From Rhyacophila brunnea (lineage: Eukaryota; Arthropoda; Insecta; Trichoptera; Rhyacophilidae): a DNA stretch of 64,000 nucleotides. The notes under the pieces are model-generated. The model had not been told where the DNA came from. It ran no database searches and worked only from the letters and a program-made list of their open reading frames with translations. Location: positions 1,240,001 to 1,304,000 of the forward strand of contig JAGYXB010001020.1 in assembly GCA_022495005.1 (NCBI GenBank), written 5' to 3'. The translations under genes and the position numbers were made by a program. Below are positions 12,293 to 24,306 of the stretch, one piece after another (position 1 is the first letter of the stretch; each line of letters starts with the position of its first letter).

Positions 12293-12622
12293 TTGGAATG
12301 GCTAAACGTCGCGTTGTCAAGAGTCTCGCGTTCGCTTGCGCTTGTCACGCGAGAAATATCACTCTGCGAGTGCATGTGGACTCAATTAGGTCACTTGTAT
12401 CTGGACAGTGGATACCAGAAAACCTGGGACTGGAATGAGGCTATAAAGAAAATGTACGAAAGTATGTGGATAGATTTTCACCATAGGGCATCATTAGAAA
12501 AGGGAAAATGGAGTAAGTCTAATGAGAATGTCGACAAATTGAAAGGTGCCCTGGCGGTGGGTAAGACGGAAGAGCTTGGCAAAATTGTAAAGTTCTTTAA
12601 CAGAATAGGGGTGAGGACCTGA
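12293..12622 (+). other. Unassigned ORF-like stretch
   Basis: An open frame of 109 codons. The second half is hydrophilic and lysine-rich (for example WIDFHHRASLEKGKWSKS and GALAVGKTEELGKIVKFF) and looks more protein-like than other open frames nearby. I do not recognise a family. The first half overlaps a local inverted repeat (GAGCGAGAATT / CTCGCTCTCGAG near 12260) and reads poorly. It could be a decayed retroelement fragment or chance. There is no promoter, splice signal or neighbour that supports a host gene. Confidence 0.2.
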
Positions 12623-13128
12623 TCGGCGGATTCCCTTCTGGAAGAGAAGAGGCGATATGACAGCGAGTCGCAGTCAAAGCCTCGGTAAAATCACAAAAAA
12701 AAGATTTTTACGAAAATAGTTATGAATTTGCATTATAGGCATTATTAATAAGCATTAGGTACGCGTTTATTTTCTCAGTATTGCAACTTTTTTATACGCT
12801 TTGTCCTCTTCCATACATCTCGAGATATAAATGTAGCCGTCTTGCAAACGTGCCTGTCAGAAGGAAAATCAGATATTAGCCCTGATTAATTGATAGTTAC
12901 GGTGTCATATTATTTGTGTCTCTTCTTTCTGTGGTAAATCGGTTATCGAAAGTCAGCGATGATTTCGGATGTATCTTTCCCCCTCTTATTCTGATAGTGA
13001 CCGATTTCTATAAGCTGGTGTCACGTCGTCGTGGTAGACAACTTAACTGTTTTGATATAATTTCGTATTTCTTCATTAATTAGGAACTATACTGCTTTAG
13101 CAAAATCATAATCAAGCGACCCCGCTCT

Positions 13129-13247
13129 GCCCTACTCATTGTGGTTTATTTGAATGTACATATTCAATTTGGTTGCGATCATCGCGCCCTACTCACTCAC
13201 TGTGATTTATTTGAATGTACATATACAATTTGGTTGCGATCATCGCA
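13129..13247. repeat. Tandem duplication of about 58 bp
   Basis: Two adjacent copies, 13129-13186 and 13187-13247. Both contain TTTATTTGAATGTACATAT then CAATTTGGTTGCGATCATCG. They differ by a 4-bp ACTC expansion and a few substitutions. No coding content. Confidence 0.85.
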
Positions 13248-14116
13248 TAAGTAAAATCACACCATTACAATTTTCTTATAACCTCGTTTCATGGAAGTAC
13301 TTACAGTGAGAAAATGCTTTTAATTTTTCTATGATCGGTCAAAATATCTGTGCCCTTCGCGATTTAACATTTTTGTATTGAGTCGTCAACGGAGAATTAT
13401 TGCCGACCTCTTCTTTATATTAAACACGTATTGTATTTGGGTAACAACTACTGTAGGAAAATTGGTTTGGTCGTTCAAATATTCAAATATGATTAATTAC
13501 CCCTGGTTCCATTGTTTTTGGCACCGTAAACGGAAAGGTTCCAGTGACATTCTCCACTGCTATCTGAAAAGTTACGGCGTTCCTCACGTTTTGCCCCTTA
13601 TAAAGGTTATCGATTCTTCACGATTGTTATGTTGCGAGTCAGCACCAATGTTGTATAATCAAAGTTTATTATTATTATAGCTAGTCCGCTGTAGGTACTG
13701 CAATGTTCTGGTTATCCTTCGGTTAATTGAAAAGAGATTTTGTTATATAGGCTTTTAATAATTAATTATTGAATCTCCATAAACGTACGTATTCATCGCG
13801 ATGGCGGAAATTCTTTTCATGGTACCTTTCATTGTAACACGCTGACGAGGCGACTCATTACACGAACCTTGTACTTTGATAGAAGCAGGCCTCAATAAAT
13901 ACCCTTAATTATTTTCCTTAGAAAATGCATCGATTCAATTTATTAACCCCTTCCCTCCGACAATAATTTGCCCAAGGTGTATTTTACCCATTGTAAAAAT
14001 CATACCTTTTACTTGTAACAGTTTGTTTGTTACCTTGTCTTATATGTTCAATATTACAGTGTTGCCAAAGATACTCGTATCTATCGTGAATATGGGGCGT
14101 AGGCTCCTTTCACATT
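13248..14116. other. Non-coding stretch
   Basis: No feature that I can support. The open frame at 13378-13680 has no recognisable domain and no gene-like context. Confidence 0.45.
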
Positions 14117-14235
14117 ATACGGTTTTGACCGTACGGCAAAAAACCGAAAGGCGACATTTTTTTAGTGGCGTGAAGAACTTGTTGCCGATTCGGATTTTGA
14201 CCGTTCGATTTTTTGCCGTACGGTCAAAACCGTAT
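14117..14235. mobile_element. Small palindromic MITE
   Basis: A 119-bp element whose ends, ATACGGTTTTGACCGTACG then GCAAAAAA, pair almost perfectly with the right end. The terminal word is itself partly palindromic (CGGTTTTGACCG). No target duplication that I can see. Only one copy occurs in the window, so it could also be a simple inverted duplication. Confidence 0.55.
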
Positions 14236-14609
14236 TGAGTGATTCCCGTCATTGTGTATATTTTTCTTTATTACGCGCTTACCTACTCTAATATTAATTG
14301 ATTAATGTATTATTATTTCAAACATATGTGGTTGTCACTTTGAGCTTTCTTGTGCATAGGTTTAGTTAGCCCAGTGAGGTAAACCTATTTATCATTAGGG
14401 CCAATTTATACACATTGTACTAAAAGTGTTCGCAGGATTATGGCGCCCCGTGTGATACGGAGTGGGGTATAAACCCATCATTCACGATGTCGTTGTCTCC
14501 GAACGTGTTATTTTTGAGGCGGAAAGAAAACAAAAAAATATGTTTATTTTTTGCGCACGTTGTAGCGAGGGCAACGTAGTCTACAATTTACACCGTGTAT
14601 AGTGTATAC

Positions 14610-15716
14610 TAGGGATTCCAATCCCGGGATCCCGAACTATTTTCGATACCTATGAATCCCGGGATTGGTAAACATAATCCCGAAACTTTCGGGATTGATT
14701 TTTTTTTAACAATTTTTTTTGGAAAATAAAATCGAAAATATAATATAAAAATACTTTTAATAACAAATAACTAAGTACTTACATTAGGCATAAACTGAGT
14801 ATGAATGAAGTTTGATTTATTACCCATGTGTAAGTTACCAATTCATTTAATTTTTCACATAAATTAATAAAAATGAGAAAGATTGGAAATAACAATGCTT
14901 CGCACTTTTAACAAAGTAATTCCACCACGATCTCATACGTTTTACGGCAGTTTCATATTTGGCTAATTAGATTTATGAAGCGGAAAAGCCATACACCATG
15001 ATTTGCTTTACTATTTTAAATCTCGCTAACCCATTCATTAAGTCTTTACTATCAGAAACAGCAATCTCATATAATATATGTAAATACTAAACACAGTATT
15101 GATTTTACGAAATTTTATAAATGAAAATCGAGATCGAAGATAGATTTGTAAATAGTTTAACATAAATTAAAAATTACATATAATATGTACGATGCAGGTA
15201 ACAACATCCGTAAAGTAAATTTGAGAAATATAATAAATAAATCAAGAAACATTTAGTTAGACGTTTCAGCCATTTACACCTAAGCTGTCTTCTTTTATAG
15301 AAAATAAACCATTGCGCACTACCAGAAAATGCTATTCTGAAGATTATTTCGGGCATATTATTCAGAATAATGTTTTAATTACTTAAATCTTTAATGTTTT
15401 TCAACACAATATGTTATTTTTTATTTTAATTGAAATTGTATTTTATTTGTTATCTTTTCATAAATCAAACTGTTTTACTTTCACATTTTTTCACCTTTTT
15501 TTTAGTACAATATTATTTACTCCATTAAACCTATGTATTTCTAAGATTGAACGTACACAATATTAACATTAAAATATGTCTTAAATAGTATAAATTATAC
15601 TAGATTTATTTTTGACCGATTTTATCAATGTTATTTGTATATTTAAAGATTTTATATTAACTATGGAAAAATGGCAATCCCGGGATCGAAATTTTGGCTC
15701 GGGATTGGATTCGCTA
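14610..15716. mobile_element. Fold-back family F, copy 2 (long form)
   Basis: Begins TAGGGATTCCAATCCCGG like copy 1 and ends with an eroded GGGATTGGATTCGCTA. The left arm follows copy 1 closely to about 15070. It then has about 430 bp that copy 1 lacks, before resuming the AGATTTATTTTTGACCGATT segment near 15600. The extra segment is shared with copy 3 (53705-54308), so the long form is likely ancestral and copy 1 a head-to-head derivative. The extra segment contains the conserved open frame at 15174-15356. Confidence 0.8.
15174..15356 (-). CDS. Conserved open frame of fold-back family F, copy 2
   Basis: Sixty codons starting MPEIIFRIAFSGSAQWFIF and containing RRQLRCKWLKRLTKCFLIYL. The same frame occurs in copy 3 at 54038-54337 with few substitutions and one in-frame 3-bp difference (one codon more here). 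The peptide is basic, with a hydrophobic patch around CFLIYLLYFS. I recognise no domain. Because the two DNA copies are still very similar, conservation alone does not prove coding, and the protein is short. It could be a fragment of an ancestral transposase or chance. Confidence 0.25.
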   Translation of the reverse strand: MPEIIFRIAFSGSAQWFIFYKRRQLRCKWLKRLTKCFLIYLLYFSNLLYGCCYLHRTYYM

Positions 15717-15948
15717 GTGCAGGTGTTCGCAAACTTTTTCTGCAATGGAACGCAAACCCGGAAATTTTAACGGAACACTTAGTTTATTTTGTAGGTTATT
15801 TATTAGCGCAGCTAACCATTCCGCCAATTTTGGCAACTGTCGTTTAACTGACAAGACTTGTCAGCCGGTCAGTTAAGAACAATATACCTACCCCATATTT
15901 TTCATGCGCACGGTGTGAGAAAAGATGGTCCTCCGTCTGTATCTAGAT

Positions 15949-16321
15949 CATGGCCCCCACATCCCGAAGCGGGCCCCCAGGCTAGGATCTTTGGCGGGCC
16001 CCCTACTTATCGCTAAGGTTAAAGGCAATGTGATGATCAACAGTTGCATATTCTAAATGGTGTTCGAGGTAAAATTAAGGGTATTTTTAGCGATTTTTTT
16101 GTATTTTTAATACACCCATGTTGATATGCACAATTATGGACATGTCAAATATCGACAATAATCAAAAATTGTAAGTAAGGCAAAACCACATACCATTAAA
16201 TGAAGTGAAACAGCGCCGCTGGCGACATTTTTTTTTACTATTAGTGCATGTTTGTGATGTGTGTTTATCTTACTTGGCTGGTCGATCTCTCATGCCGGGC
16301 CCCCAGGCCAGAGCCATTACC
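15949..16321. mobile_element. GC-ended repeat family R, copy 1
   Basis: A 373-bp element. It begins CATGGCCCCCACATCCCG and contains GGATCTTTGGCGGGCCCC and ATCGCTAAGGTTAAAG, all shared with the copy at 21791-22226. The 9-bp word TATCTAGAT precedes (15940-15948) and follows (16322-16330) it, a good target duplication (8-9 bp; hAT or Mutator-like). No coding frame. The right end differs from that of copy 2. Confidence 0.7.
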
Positions 16322-16403
16322 TATCTAGATACTTGACGTCATAAACATCAGTGGAGATTGATCATCACTCGCCTTTCAATATGAAGTAGATTCTTTAATT
16401 ATT

Positions 16404-16920
16404 TTAGTTAATCTTTTTATTTTTCAACGACCTCTCTTTTTCAATTTTGTGTTCCCAAATAAGGCGATTTTCCAACCCTTCAAAATAGGCATAGTTTTCA
16501 TCGATAAGCTCGTCGTTAATGTCAAATCTTTTCTTTGGATCTGGAAATAGGAAATAGTCGCAGGGGGCTAAATCTGGACAGTATGATGGATGAGGAAACA
16601 AGTCATACTTAAATTTATGCGATTTTGCCATGCAAACGACGTATGTGTGCATCAGTTCATTGTCTTCGTGGAAGAGAACCTTTTTCCTCGATCGTTTCCC
16701 CTCCATTCCGTCGTTGAAACGGTCCAATAAATTGCAGTAATATTCCCCAGTAATGGTGGATGTGGATTATGTCATGTGCATCCCAAAACCACACACAACC
16801 TTTCCAACCGATTTAACGATCTTTCCACATAACTCCACTGTTTCCATTGATCCTTGATCTTTGGTGTGATAGTGATGGATGTATGTTTTGTCTACAGCTT
16901 TAAATCGACGCAGAGATTCA
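16404..16920 (-). pseudogene. Mariner transposase, decayed C-terminal part
   Basis: A 107-codon open frame (16404-16727) contains KVLFHEDNELMHTYV, corresponding to the second catalytic aspartate block of mariner (HQDNAPVHTS), and PSYCPDLAPCDYFLFPD, the third-aspartate block. Upstream on the minus strand the pieces TGEYYCNLLDRFND and RRFKAVDKTYIHHY follow in other frames; the latter corresponds to the first-aspartate block (normally DETW, here DKTY). The DNA-binding half is not readable. Frameshifts and stops make it non-functional. It differs from the mariner at 35545 and belongs to another lineage. Confidence 0.85.
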
Positions 16921-17277
16921 GTTGGATTCCTTTAATTTATCTCCAAAACATGCCTTTGAATTTGTGACAACGTGTGCGTTAATTGTCGATTGTGATCAAT
17001 CGCAGCAGCCATCTTGCGGAGAGCTTTCTCATAATGATTATGAAAAATATTTTGAACCCGTTCAATTGGGACGGGCTCCAAAGTGGAAAATATTCAATTT
17101 ATTTCCCAAACGACATCCGTAACTTCTTACCAGTAAATATCGAAGAAATTGTGTTTCAGTGACACCCACAGCTGTATGAACGCCGCCTTTCTATAACTGT
17201 CACTGCCGTACATACGCCGAATTAATCGAAGATCCATCGGGTTTTAGGGTGAACTTGTGATCGTTTACATAACGTAA

Positions 17278-17340
17278 TATTTATAAAATATACATTATTT
17301 ATAAAATATACATTATTTATAAAATATACATTTTTTATAA
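17278..17340. repeat. 18-bp tandem repeat
   Basis: Three exact copies of TATTTATAAAATATACAT (17278-17331) followed by a partial degenerate copy. Confidence 0.9.
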
Positions 17341-17344
17341 TATA

Positions 17345-18661
17345 AATATAGGTATGCTTGTGTATATTATACACAAACGTACCAATAATGTACTCGCCAT
17401 TTGTAACGAATCTTGTAATATTACCATTATTGGAAGAGTATTCAGTAATAATTAAATACGGAACTTGGTTTTTCATGATTTTCTGAGTTCTTCAACTGCC
17501 TTATTTCTCGTGCAAAACCGACGCTGGTAAATCGCACTAGTACTTGTGAATGCGCGCAGGGATATGGCCCTGCCTTAGCAAGGGCCCCAAATTCAAAAAA
17601 ATAAAGTATTTTTTTTATCTATGAGGTGCTGCCGAGTTAGCCTGGTTAAATCCGCCTTGGGTGGAATGAGTCGTGTTTGTTTAGATGTAATATTTTTGAA
17701 AAACCAAATCCGCGTAATCTATGATTAAATAGGTATATGGCTCGCAATCCGCAATTATCCGGTCCTTAGGCAGGACATAATATTCGGGATTTCAAACAAA
17801 ACTATTTTGTAACAATATTTTGTAGAATAAACTTCAACTTTAGCCTATAATAGTAGACGAGGCTTTAATAATGAAGTGACGGTATTATGATTATTATAAA
17901 TATTAATAAATCTGGTTTTACCTCCACTACACCTACCCAGCCAGCGAGTAGAGTGATGGACTACTTCGCCGTCACGCCGCGCAATGTGACTCGGAACAGT
18001 CCGAATTCAGAATTCGAGTTTCTCGAAATCGTCGTAGCCATTTTGCAGCTTGCAATTTTGCTCTTTGTAGAAAGTTCGGCACAACCAACTCCACTGTACG
18101 TAAATTTGCTAGGTAGGTAGGAATCTCGCATTGTCGCGATGATGTTGCATAGCACTAGAAGCGTTGATATTATTATAATTGAATACGACTTACGGTTGTT
18201 TTCAAAGTCAGTTACCTCCTTTTTTGATATTTTTCTTGATTCTGGTTTTCTATTATTATATTTCAATTCCATGGTATGTATGTTCATAAACTGTCAAATC
18301 CAGTTCCATTCGTTAAAATAGTATTAAGTACGCTGGAACAGAACGCACCGGAAAAAGAATCAGTTTGTCTTACCGGAAAACCCGTCATTTTCATATTTCT
18401 GTAAACCGAAAGAACTGCAATTTTCATATTTTTCTATCAACATATTTTTGCAAAAAATAATATATTCTATTTGCAATCCTAAATGTGCCTAAATTGTTTT
18501 TTTTGTGATTGTCTCAAAATGGCGGAATTTGGATGTGACCAACTTTGAAGCTAATAGCCTCATATGTAGGAACCTATTATGTCTTTGTTGGTAGTAAAAT
18601 GGCAGATTGTGTTCTTAAAAGGGCTAGGTAACAAAAAACTCTTTCAAGATAGGTACATATT
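17345..18661. other. Non-coding stretch
   Basis: No exon, RNA gene or transposon ends that I can support. The open frames on either strand near 17887-18320 are shadows of each other without recognisable domains. Confidence 0.4.
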
Positions 18662-18906
18662 GACACCCACGGTGGTCACGCGGCTTGAGCATTGGACTAT
18701 CACGCCGTGGGTCTCAGGTTCGAATCCTGGGTCTGGCAAGTACGCATATTGTTTTTCAATTTGTGTGTGAGTCAGGGTATGGACCTAATAGGTTGAGCAA
18801 GCTGACATCCATTTCTCGTAAAAAACAAAATCTGTTAATACAAACCTCTACTCTGTGGAGGCCCATATGATCCTATTAGGATCGGACATGGTCGAAAAAA
18901 AAAAAC
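18662..18906 (+). mobile_element. tRNA-derived SINE family S, copy 1
   Basis: The head resembles a tRNA gene with an A-box-like region (GTGGTCACGCGGCTTGAGC) and a consensus B box GGTTCGAATCC at 18717-18727, the internal pol III promoter. The body contains TTGTTTTTCAATTTGTGT, TATGGACCTAATAGGTTGAG and ATTTCTCGTAA, shared with the copies at 45312-45539 and 63001-63331. It ends TAGGATCGGACATGGTCG followed by an A-rich tail. Such elements are copied by LINE machinery. Confidence 0.88.
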
Positions 18907-18909
18907 ATA

Positions 18910-20908
18910 TTTAATTATCGACATGGAAAATTAATTAATATTTTGTGCATTGTAGTAAAATAAGATAACATTTAAAACTACGAGCATATTAAATTTATGT
19001 AGTTTGGTTATTATGCAATGATTTTTTAGGTGTTAAATTTCAGTCGCAACGTTTTATTCACGATTTCTTCTATGGATGGACCTTGACGAATGCAACATGT
19101 ATCTGTGTACTATCACATCGGTCCGATGTCTAGCCGAATCAGTATTGCCATCTTTTTCTAAGCTGATTATGGTATGAAAGTATATAAAATCTATTTTTGA
19201 CGAGAAAAACTAATGTACGTAGAACATTTATTTGTCGTTTTAAAACCTAATTATGGTATTTTTGCATATTTGTCATGAAATTATAGTACCGTACCTACCC
19301 CGTTACAGGTATTTTACATTTTTCGCAGAATCAAAATTATAGTACGCTTGTCAACACTGCGCCGAATATGCATAATTTTATTAGTGTTGCTAATTTAACG
19401 GTTTTCTCGTCAGATCTAACATTTTTGAATAGGAGTTTAGAAAATTCGTTTTTTGTCAAAATGTGCAATGGTACCGTACCTACATTTAAAGCAAACTTGG
19501 CATCTGGCGTATGGCGTTTAAATAATCTAACATTTTTATGACACAGCAAAAGCCAAGCAGCTGAAAAATTTTCATAATAAAGCTAAAATATTATATCAGA
19601 TTTGCTTCACTAACATGCTTGTCTTTTCCATCCTATATATATTATATAAATATATTATTATAAATAAAATAAAACGTTACATACTAACCGATGATTAAAT
19701 TTCGTTCTTTATATAATTTTACATTTTATGAACTATATTTTTTTCTAATTACCATCGAACACAACCTACGAGGTTTGTCTTGACACTGTGATGTATTGTT
19801 TTCCCAGTACACACTTAGGTACACCGTAAGAGTAAAGTTATGGATTTATAATTGGACGTGAATTTTTGAAGCAAGTATTAATAGACAAATTTGAAAAGTT
19901 TTTAATATCAATTGTCAGAATTTTAAATGAGTGGTAAGTATTTATTTCAAAGTATCGGTATAAGCCCGCCAGTTTTTGATGAATGTAAAATATTGGTACA
20001 GCAAGAAATAATATTCAAAAATCAGTTGTTAAATGACATGGGCCAATAGATAATACCGATATCCATTATTATTTTGATAGTGTAAAAGTAAAAACCATTC
20101 ATTAGGAAGAATACTATCATACTAAATTTAACATAATACGGAAGTTGCTAAATTTTGTAGAAACGATTTTTTAATATTTCAAATCGATCTTTTTGCAATA
20201 TTTGATTATCCCTTATGTGCGTAATAGGGTACATACCACATACCTGAATTATATGAGTATTATTCACAGAACAGATAATAAATAGAATACCGATAGGCTA
20301 TATTCAATACGCCGCATGTTGATGCAGGCTTTTGAATGTGTGAGTGTCCTTCGAAAATGAAGCACGCATTATGCACGTGCAATAGTGTGTGTAATACGCC
20401 AACATTAAATGAGCGTAAATGCATAGACCGAGAGCAGTCTTCAGTATTCGACGTAAAACGTATTCTTGACACGTGTGTAAGTTTAACCCGGATTCTTCCT
20501 TACTCGAGTCGGTTACCCGCTATCGCCTTACCCGTTATGTATTTCAGTTCCCATTATTTCTGAGTATTATTATTAGATATAGGTTAGGTGCATTGATTAC
20601 ATTATTATAATAAATTATAACTATAACTCAACGATGATCCAAGTGAATTTTAGTCGCATCATTTGTGCATTGTAAAAAGTGAATATAATTATCAAATGTT
20701 TTTGCGCTGTTACATAATTTACGTGGTCGTCAAATCCCCATGTATAAAAATTCTAAATAATTATTACGATCAACGATCATAAATTATTCATAATTTGCAC
20801 AATCAGTGTTACCAATTACACTATAATTAGGTAATTATGGTATTTATTGTTCTACACTTTTGAAGGATTCAACTCGTAAGATATCCTTGTACCGCACCCA
20901 CTCTCTTG
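18910..20908. other. Non-coding AT-rich stretch
   Basis: No supported gene. The two overlapping frames on opposite strands near 20260-20563 have no domains. Nothing else stands out. Confidence 0.45.
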
Positions 20909-21496
20909 GGTCCGTTTCAGACGGGACACCGGTGTCGCGCTCGTATATAATATAGGAAGCCTTTGTATTCAAATAAAGGGGCCTTTGTATTATGTTTATG
21001 AACGCCCCAGAGCTAATTTCGCGTTATAAATTAGAACATAAAACTGGCTGCGGTAATAAAAACAAGTGTATCGGCGGCTTGATAATGTAGCGGCCGATGG
21101 TAAAGTTTACCGGACACGCGTTGACTCATTAGCTGTGGGGCGTTCATAAACATAATACAAAGGCCCTGTTATTCGAATACAAAAGCCTCCTAGGAGGCGA
21201 CACCGGTGTCGCGCTCGATTTAATATAGGAGGCCTTTGTATTCGAATAAAGGGCCCTTTGTATTATGTTTATGAACGCCCCAGCGCTATTGGGTCAACGC
21301 ATAATTTCGCGTTATAAATTAGAACATAAAACTGGCTGCGGTAATAAAAACAAATGTAGCGGCCGACGGAAAAGTGTACCGAACACGCGTTGACGCATTA
21401 TCTCTGGGGTGTTCATAAACATAATACAAAGGCCCCTTTATTCCAATACAGTGGCCGCCTCTATTCTATCGAGTGTGTCCCGTCTGAAACAGGCCT
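20909..21496. mobile_element. Composite inverted-repeat element with two tandem units
   Basis: The outermost parts pair as inverted ends: GTTTCAGACGGGACAC near 20914 and the complement GTGTCCCGTCTGAAAC near 21495. Inside are two tandem units with a 274-bp period (20925-21198 and 21199-21472), each starting GACACCGGTGTCGCGCTCG. Each unit is itself an inverted repeat: CCTTTGTATTATGTTTATG then AACGCCCCAG at the left, the complement at the right, with a GC-richer middle (GCGGTAATAAAAACAA and GCGGCCGA). No coding frame. The superfamily is unresolved; I could not settle the target duplication. Confidence 0.8.
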
Positions 21497-21790
21497 TATT
21501 TTCGGGAATTCTACATTTAGCTTATCGTATATTTTCCTAGGTGAAAAAAATATGGCAAGACTATTGTAGGTACAATATACTTTTGTATTTATCACATCTT
21601 TTAAAATGTTTTACAAGGCATACTATTTCCCTCGCGCTCCTAAAATTATAATGAATACCATAATTATAAACCTATTTAATTATTGCGGTGAGTTACACCA
21701 GTGCTCCGCAACCTTTTCTCACCCACGGCACACCAAAGGTCTTTCCAGTATTCCGCGGCACACCACACGTAAAACAATTTATACACAAAA

Positions 21791-22226
21791 CATGGACCCC
21801 ACATCCTGAAGGGGGACCCAGGCCAGGATCTTTGGCGGTCCCCCCTGCCTATCGCTAAGGTTAAAGACAGTGATATCCTAAAATAGCGTTTTTCAAATGG
21901 TGTTTGAGGTAAAATTTATGGTATTTATTGTATGTTTACCTATTTTTTGTATTTATTAATACATCCACTTGAATTTTGGTCATTTGTCGGGTTAAGAATA
22001 ATTATTTGTCGAGTAAGTATTGACATAATAAGAAATTGTATCCTACAATCGCATGTTTTAAAATATTAATACCAGCGTAGTAAAATAGTTCCGCAGGCGA
22101 CTTTTTTACTATTAGAACGAATTTGTAATTATAACTCACTTATCTGATTGACCTGCCACGCCGCCCTCCCAATGAGTCTGGCCCCCAGATTAGAGCCCTG
22201 TCAGCTCCCCCCTTGTGGGGGCCATG
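21791..22226. mobile_element. GC-ended repeat family R, copy 2
   Basis: A 436-bp copy of the element at 15949. It begins CATGGACCCCACATCCTG and ends TTGTGGGGGCCATG, so this copy has short inverted ends (CATGG.CCCCACA). Shared interior: GGATCTTTGGCGG, CTATCGCTAAGGTTAAAG, and TGGTGTTTGAGGTAAAATT. No clear target duplication. Inserted in the left part of the hAT element. Confidence 0.65.
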
Positions 22227-22399
22227 CACCAAAATTACAATAATTAATGTTGTTTATTTGATAAATAATTAAATATACAAACAACATAACACAAGACGAA
22301 ATGTACATATATCCGTGTATTTCTATTATCAATATAATAACTAATTAATGTGATAATGATATCTGAGCTTGTTCCGATGAACGTAAAAGTTTTATATTA

Positions 22400-22821
22400 C
22401 TTTGATTTGATGTTTGAAAGAGCAACCCGAAGTTCTCGGTCAAGACCCTTCAAACAAGACTGCTTATTATTTTTAATGGTAACTTGAGTTGAAAAACTTT
22501 GGTCATCTAGGTCCTAGATAATTTATGTCGTAGAAAATGGGAGCTGAACTGCGAAGCCTTGTCGGAAATCAGAGAATATTCTTTATTAAACGAAATCCAG
22601 AAAATAGCCAATAGAGAACATCGGCGAAGTTCAGTTTTAGCGTCCCGTCGTTTGTCAATTCAACCAATTTCTCTGGAATTTATAGGGAAAGCGCTCCTAT
22701 AGAATTTTCGGCATTGGTTGTAAAAGGGTTTCGAATCCAGTCGTATTGATTGTATGAAAGTAATGATGATTTTTTTGCAGCAAAGTAAAATGTTTTTGAG
22801 ACAGATTTGGTACATTTGTAG
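22400..22821 (-). pseudogene. hAT transposase, decayed C-terminal region
   Basis: Minus-strand pieces include YDWIRNPFTTNAENSIGAL, ELTNDGTLKLNFADV, and near the end KSCLKGLDRELRVALSNIK. These match the order WVRNPF ... LNF ... L.ELR.ALS.I. seen at the C-terminus of insect hAT transposases related to ZBED5/GTF2IRD2-like proteins. In-frame stops and frameshifts interrupt it. A separate non-autonomous hAT has inserted at the upstream end (22822-23668); a short continuation may exist at 23677-23810. Confidence 0.7.
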
Positions 22822-23668
22822 CAGTGGCGAAGACTCCAGCCTACCTTCTTAAGAAAAATAATTTTTATTTGCATATTGACATATTTATATAATCACAAAT
22901 AATAATATATTAAATATGCCCAAAGACATCTATCGTATAAATGTCATAATTTTACGATCTTTTCCCATATTTCAATAAGCACCATCTATGGCATCTCTCG
23001 AAAGTTTAAACAAATAAAACACACCAATTCACCAATTCAACACCATTCAATATGAAGTTTTTTTCTCATAATTTCAAAATGTCTAGCGTCCCGCATACAA
23101 ATCTACAAGTTGTTTCGTTAGCGCTTACGTCGCGAGAGCACATTTATTCAAAATAATTAATAAGGTAATTTAAAAAATAATTTCTATGGGATTCAATCAC
23201 ATAAATATGTATTGATTGTTGTTAAAAATATAAAATAATTTATCTCGTGATTTTTATTTATTTATTAGTTTACTCATTAGACAATTTATATATATGATAT
23301 TGTACCTACCTAAGTCTGTGTTTTAAATATTGAAGTATTTTAAAATGTCCAGTTTTACGGGTTAAATTATAAATTGTTATGGACCACAATATATACACAA
23401 CAACGGATATTTTCAAAGATGCTAGATAATATATTTTGAGTGTATGTTACGTTTATAAACGTTTAGGAAAATACATAAGTAATTCAAACCAATTGCTTAT
23501 TTTTATAAACTAATTATAACAAACCAATTAAGCTTTTGAAATTTCATCGATTTAGCGTATCTATTCATCAGTAGTAATATTGGGTTCTTCTTATTTCCCG
23601 TAAATATATCTGACACGCATGGTTACTCCCACAGCCTACCTCTTTCAAAAAGTCACCCTTCGCCACTG
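22822..23668. mobile_element. Non-autonomous hAT, 847 bp
   Basis: Ends CAGTGGCGAAGACTCCAGC (left) and the complement of CAGTGGCGAAGGGTGAC (right); AGCCTACCT occurs just inside both ends. The target duplication ATTTGTAG is exact (22814-22821 and 23669-23676). The interior is AT-rich and non-coding. It interrupts the host hAT transposase remnant. Confidence 0.93.
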
Positions 23669-24306
23669 ATTTGTAGAGATCCTTGTCTTAACTCCTTCTA
23701 ATTTATCAGAGCACGTCAATTTTCATTCTGACATTGTGCTCAAATATATTACCAGCCATGTCCGTAAATTTGGCTATTCAGTGAGTGTTATAGGTATAAT
23801 ATACAAAAATATTTCGCACCCCCAGTAAAATACTGTAGTAAGTCAAAAATTGGCATTTTGCAGGAGAGCCATTTGAAGTTTCAAATATTCTTTGTAAATA
23901 CAGGAAAAGTCTGAATGTAAAAATTATTACTCATTTTTATGGAAAAACATGATCTATTTTCAACTGTATTCATCATTTTTCTCTAAAACATATACAAAGG
24001 GAGATATTTGAATATTTCTGAGTTACGACTGTATTTTATTAGGATATTTGACAATTTCATGGTAAAATTTGAATCAACTCAATACTTTCTATGTAAATTT
24101 CCCTACCATCACTCTAATAATTTCAACTAATTTGTTGGGCACTGTAAAGGAAGGTTTTCAAAATATTAAGTTATGGTACAATCTTTAAAGATTTATTGAA
24201 AAAAAAAGAAAAATACAATTATTAGTTCAAAACAACAAAAAAATACTTAATTATTTAATTTAATGAAAAAATAATTTTTTTACGTACGATTTTTAATTTT
24301 TAAACA

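Noticed and set aside
14057..14072. CAGTGTTGCCAAAG as the end of the 35657-type hAT MITE
   Set aside because: The word matches, but the following sequence does not and no second end was found; the same applies to 61191.
16922..17122. Plus-strand frame over the mariner remnant as a gene
   Set aside because: It is antisense to degenerate transposase-related sequence and has no features of its own.
17278..17340. CRISPR-like regular repeat
   Set aside because: Units are directly adjacent with no spacers, and the genome is eukaryotic.
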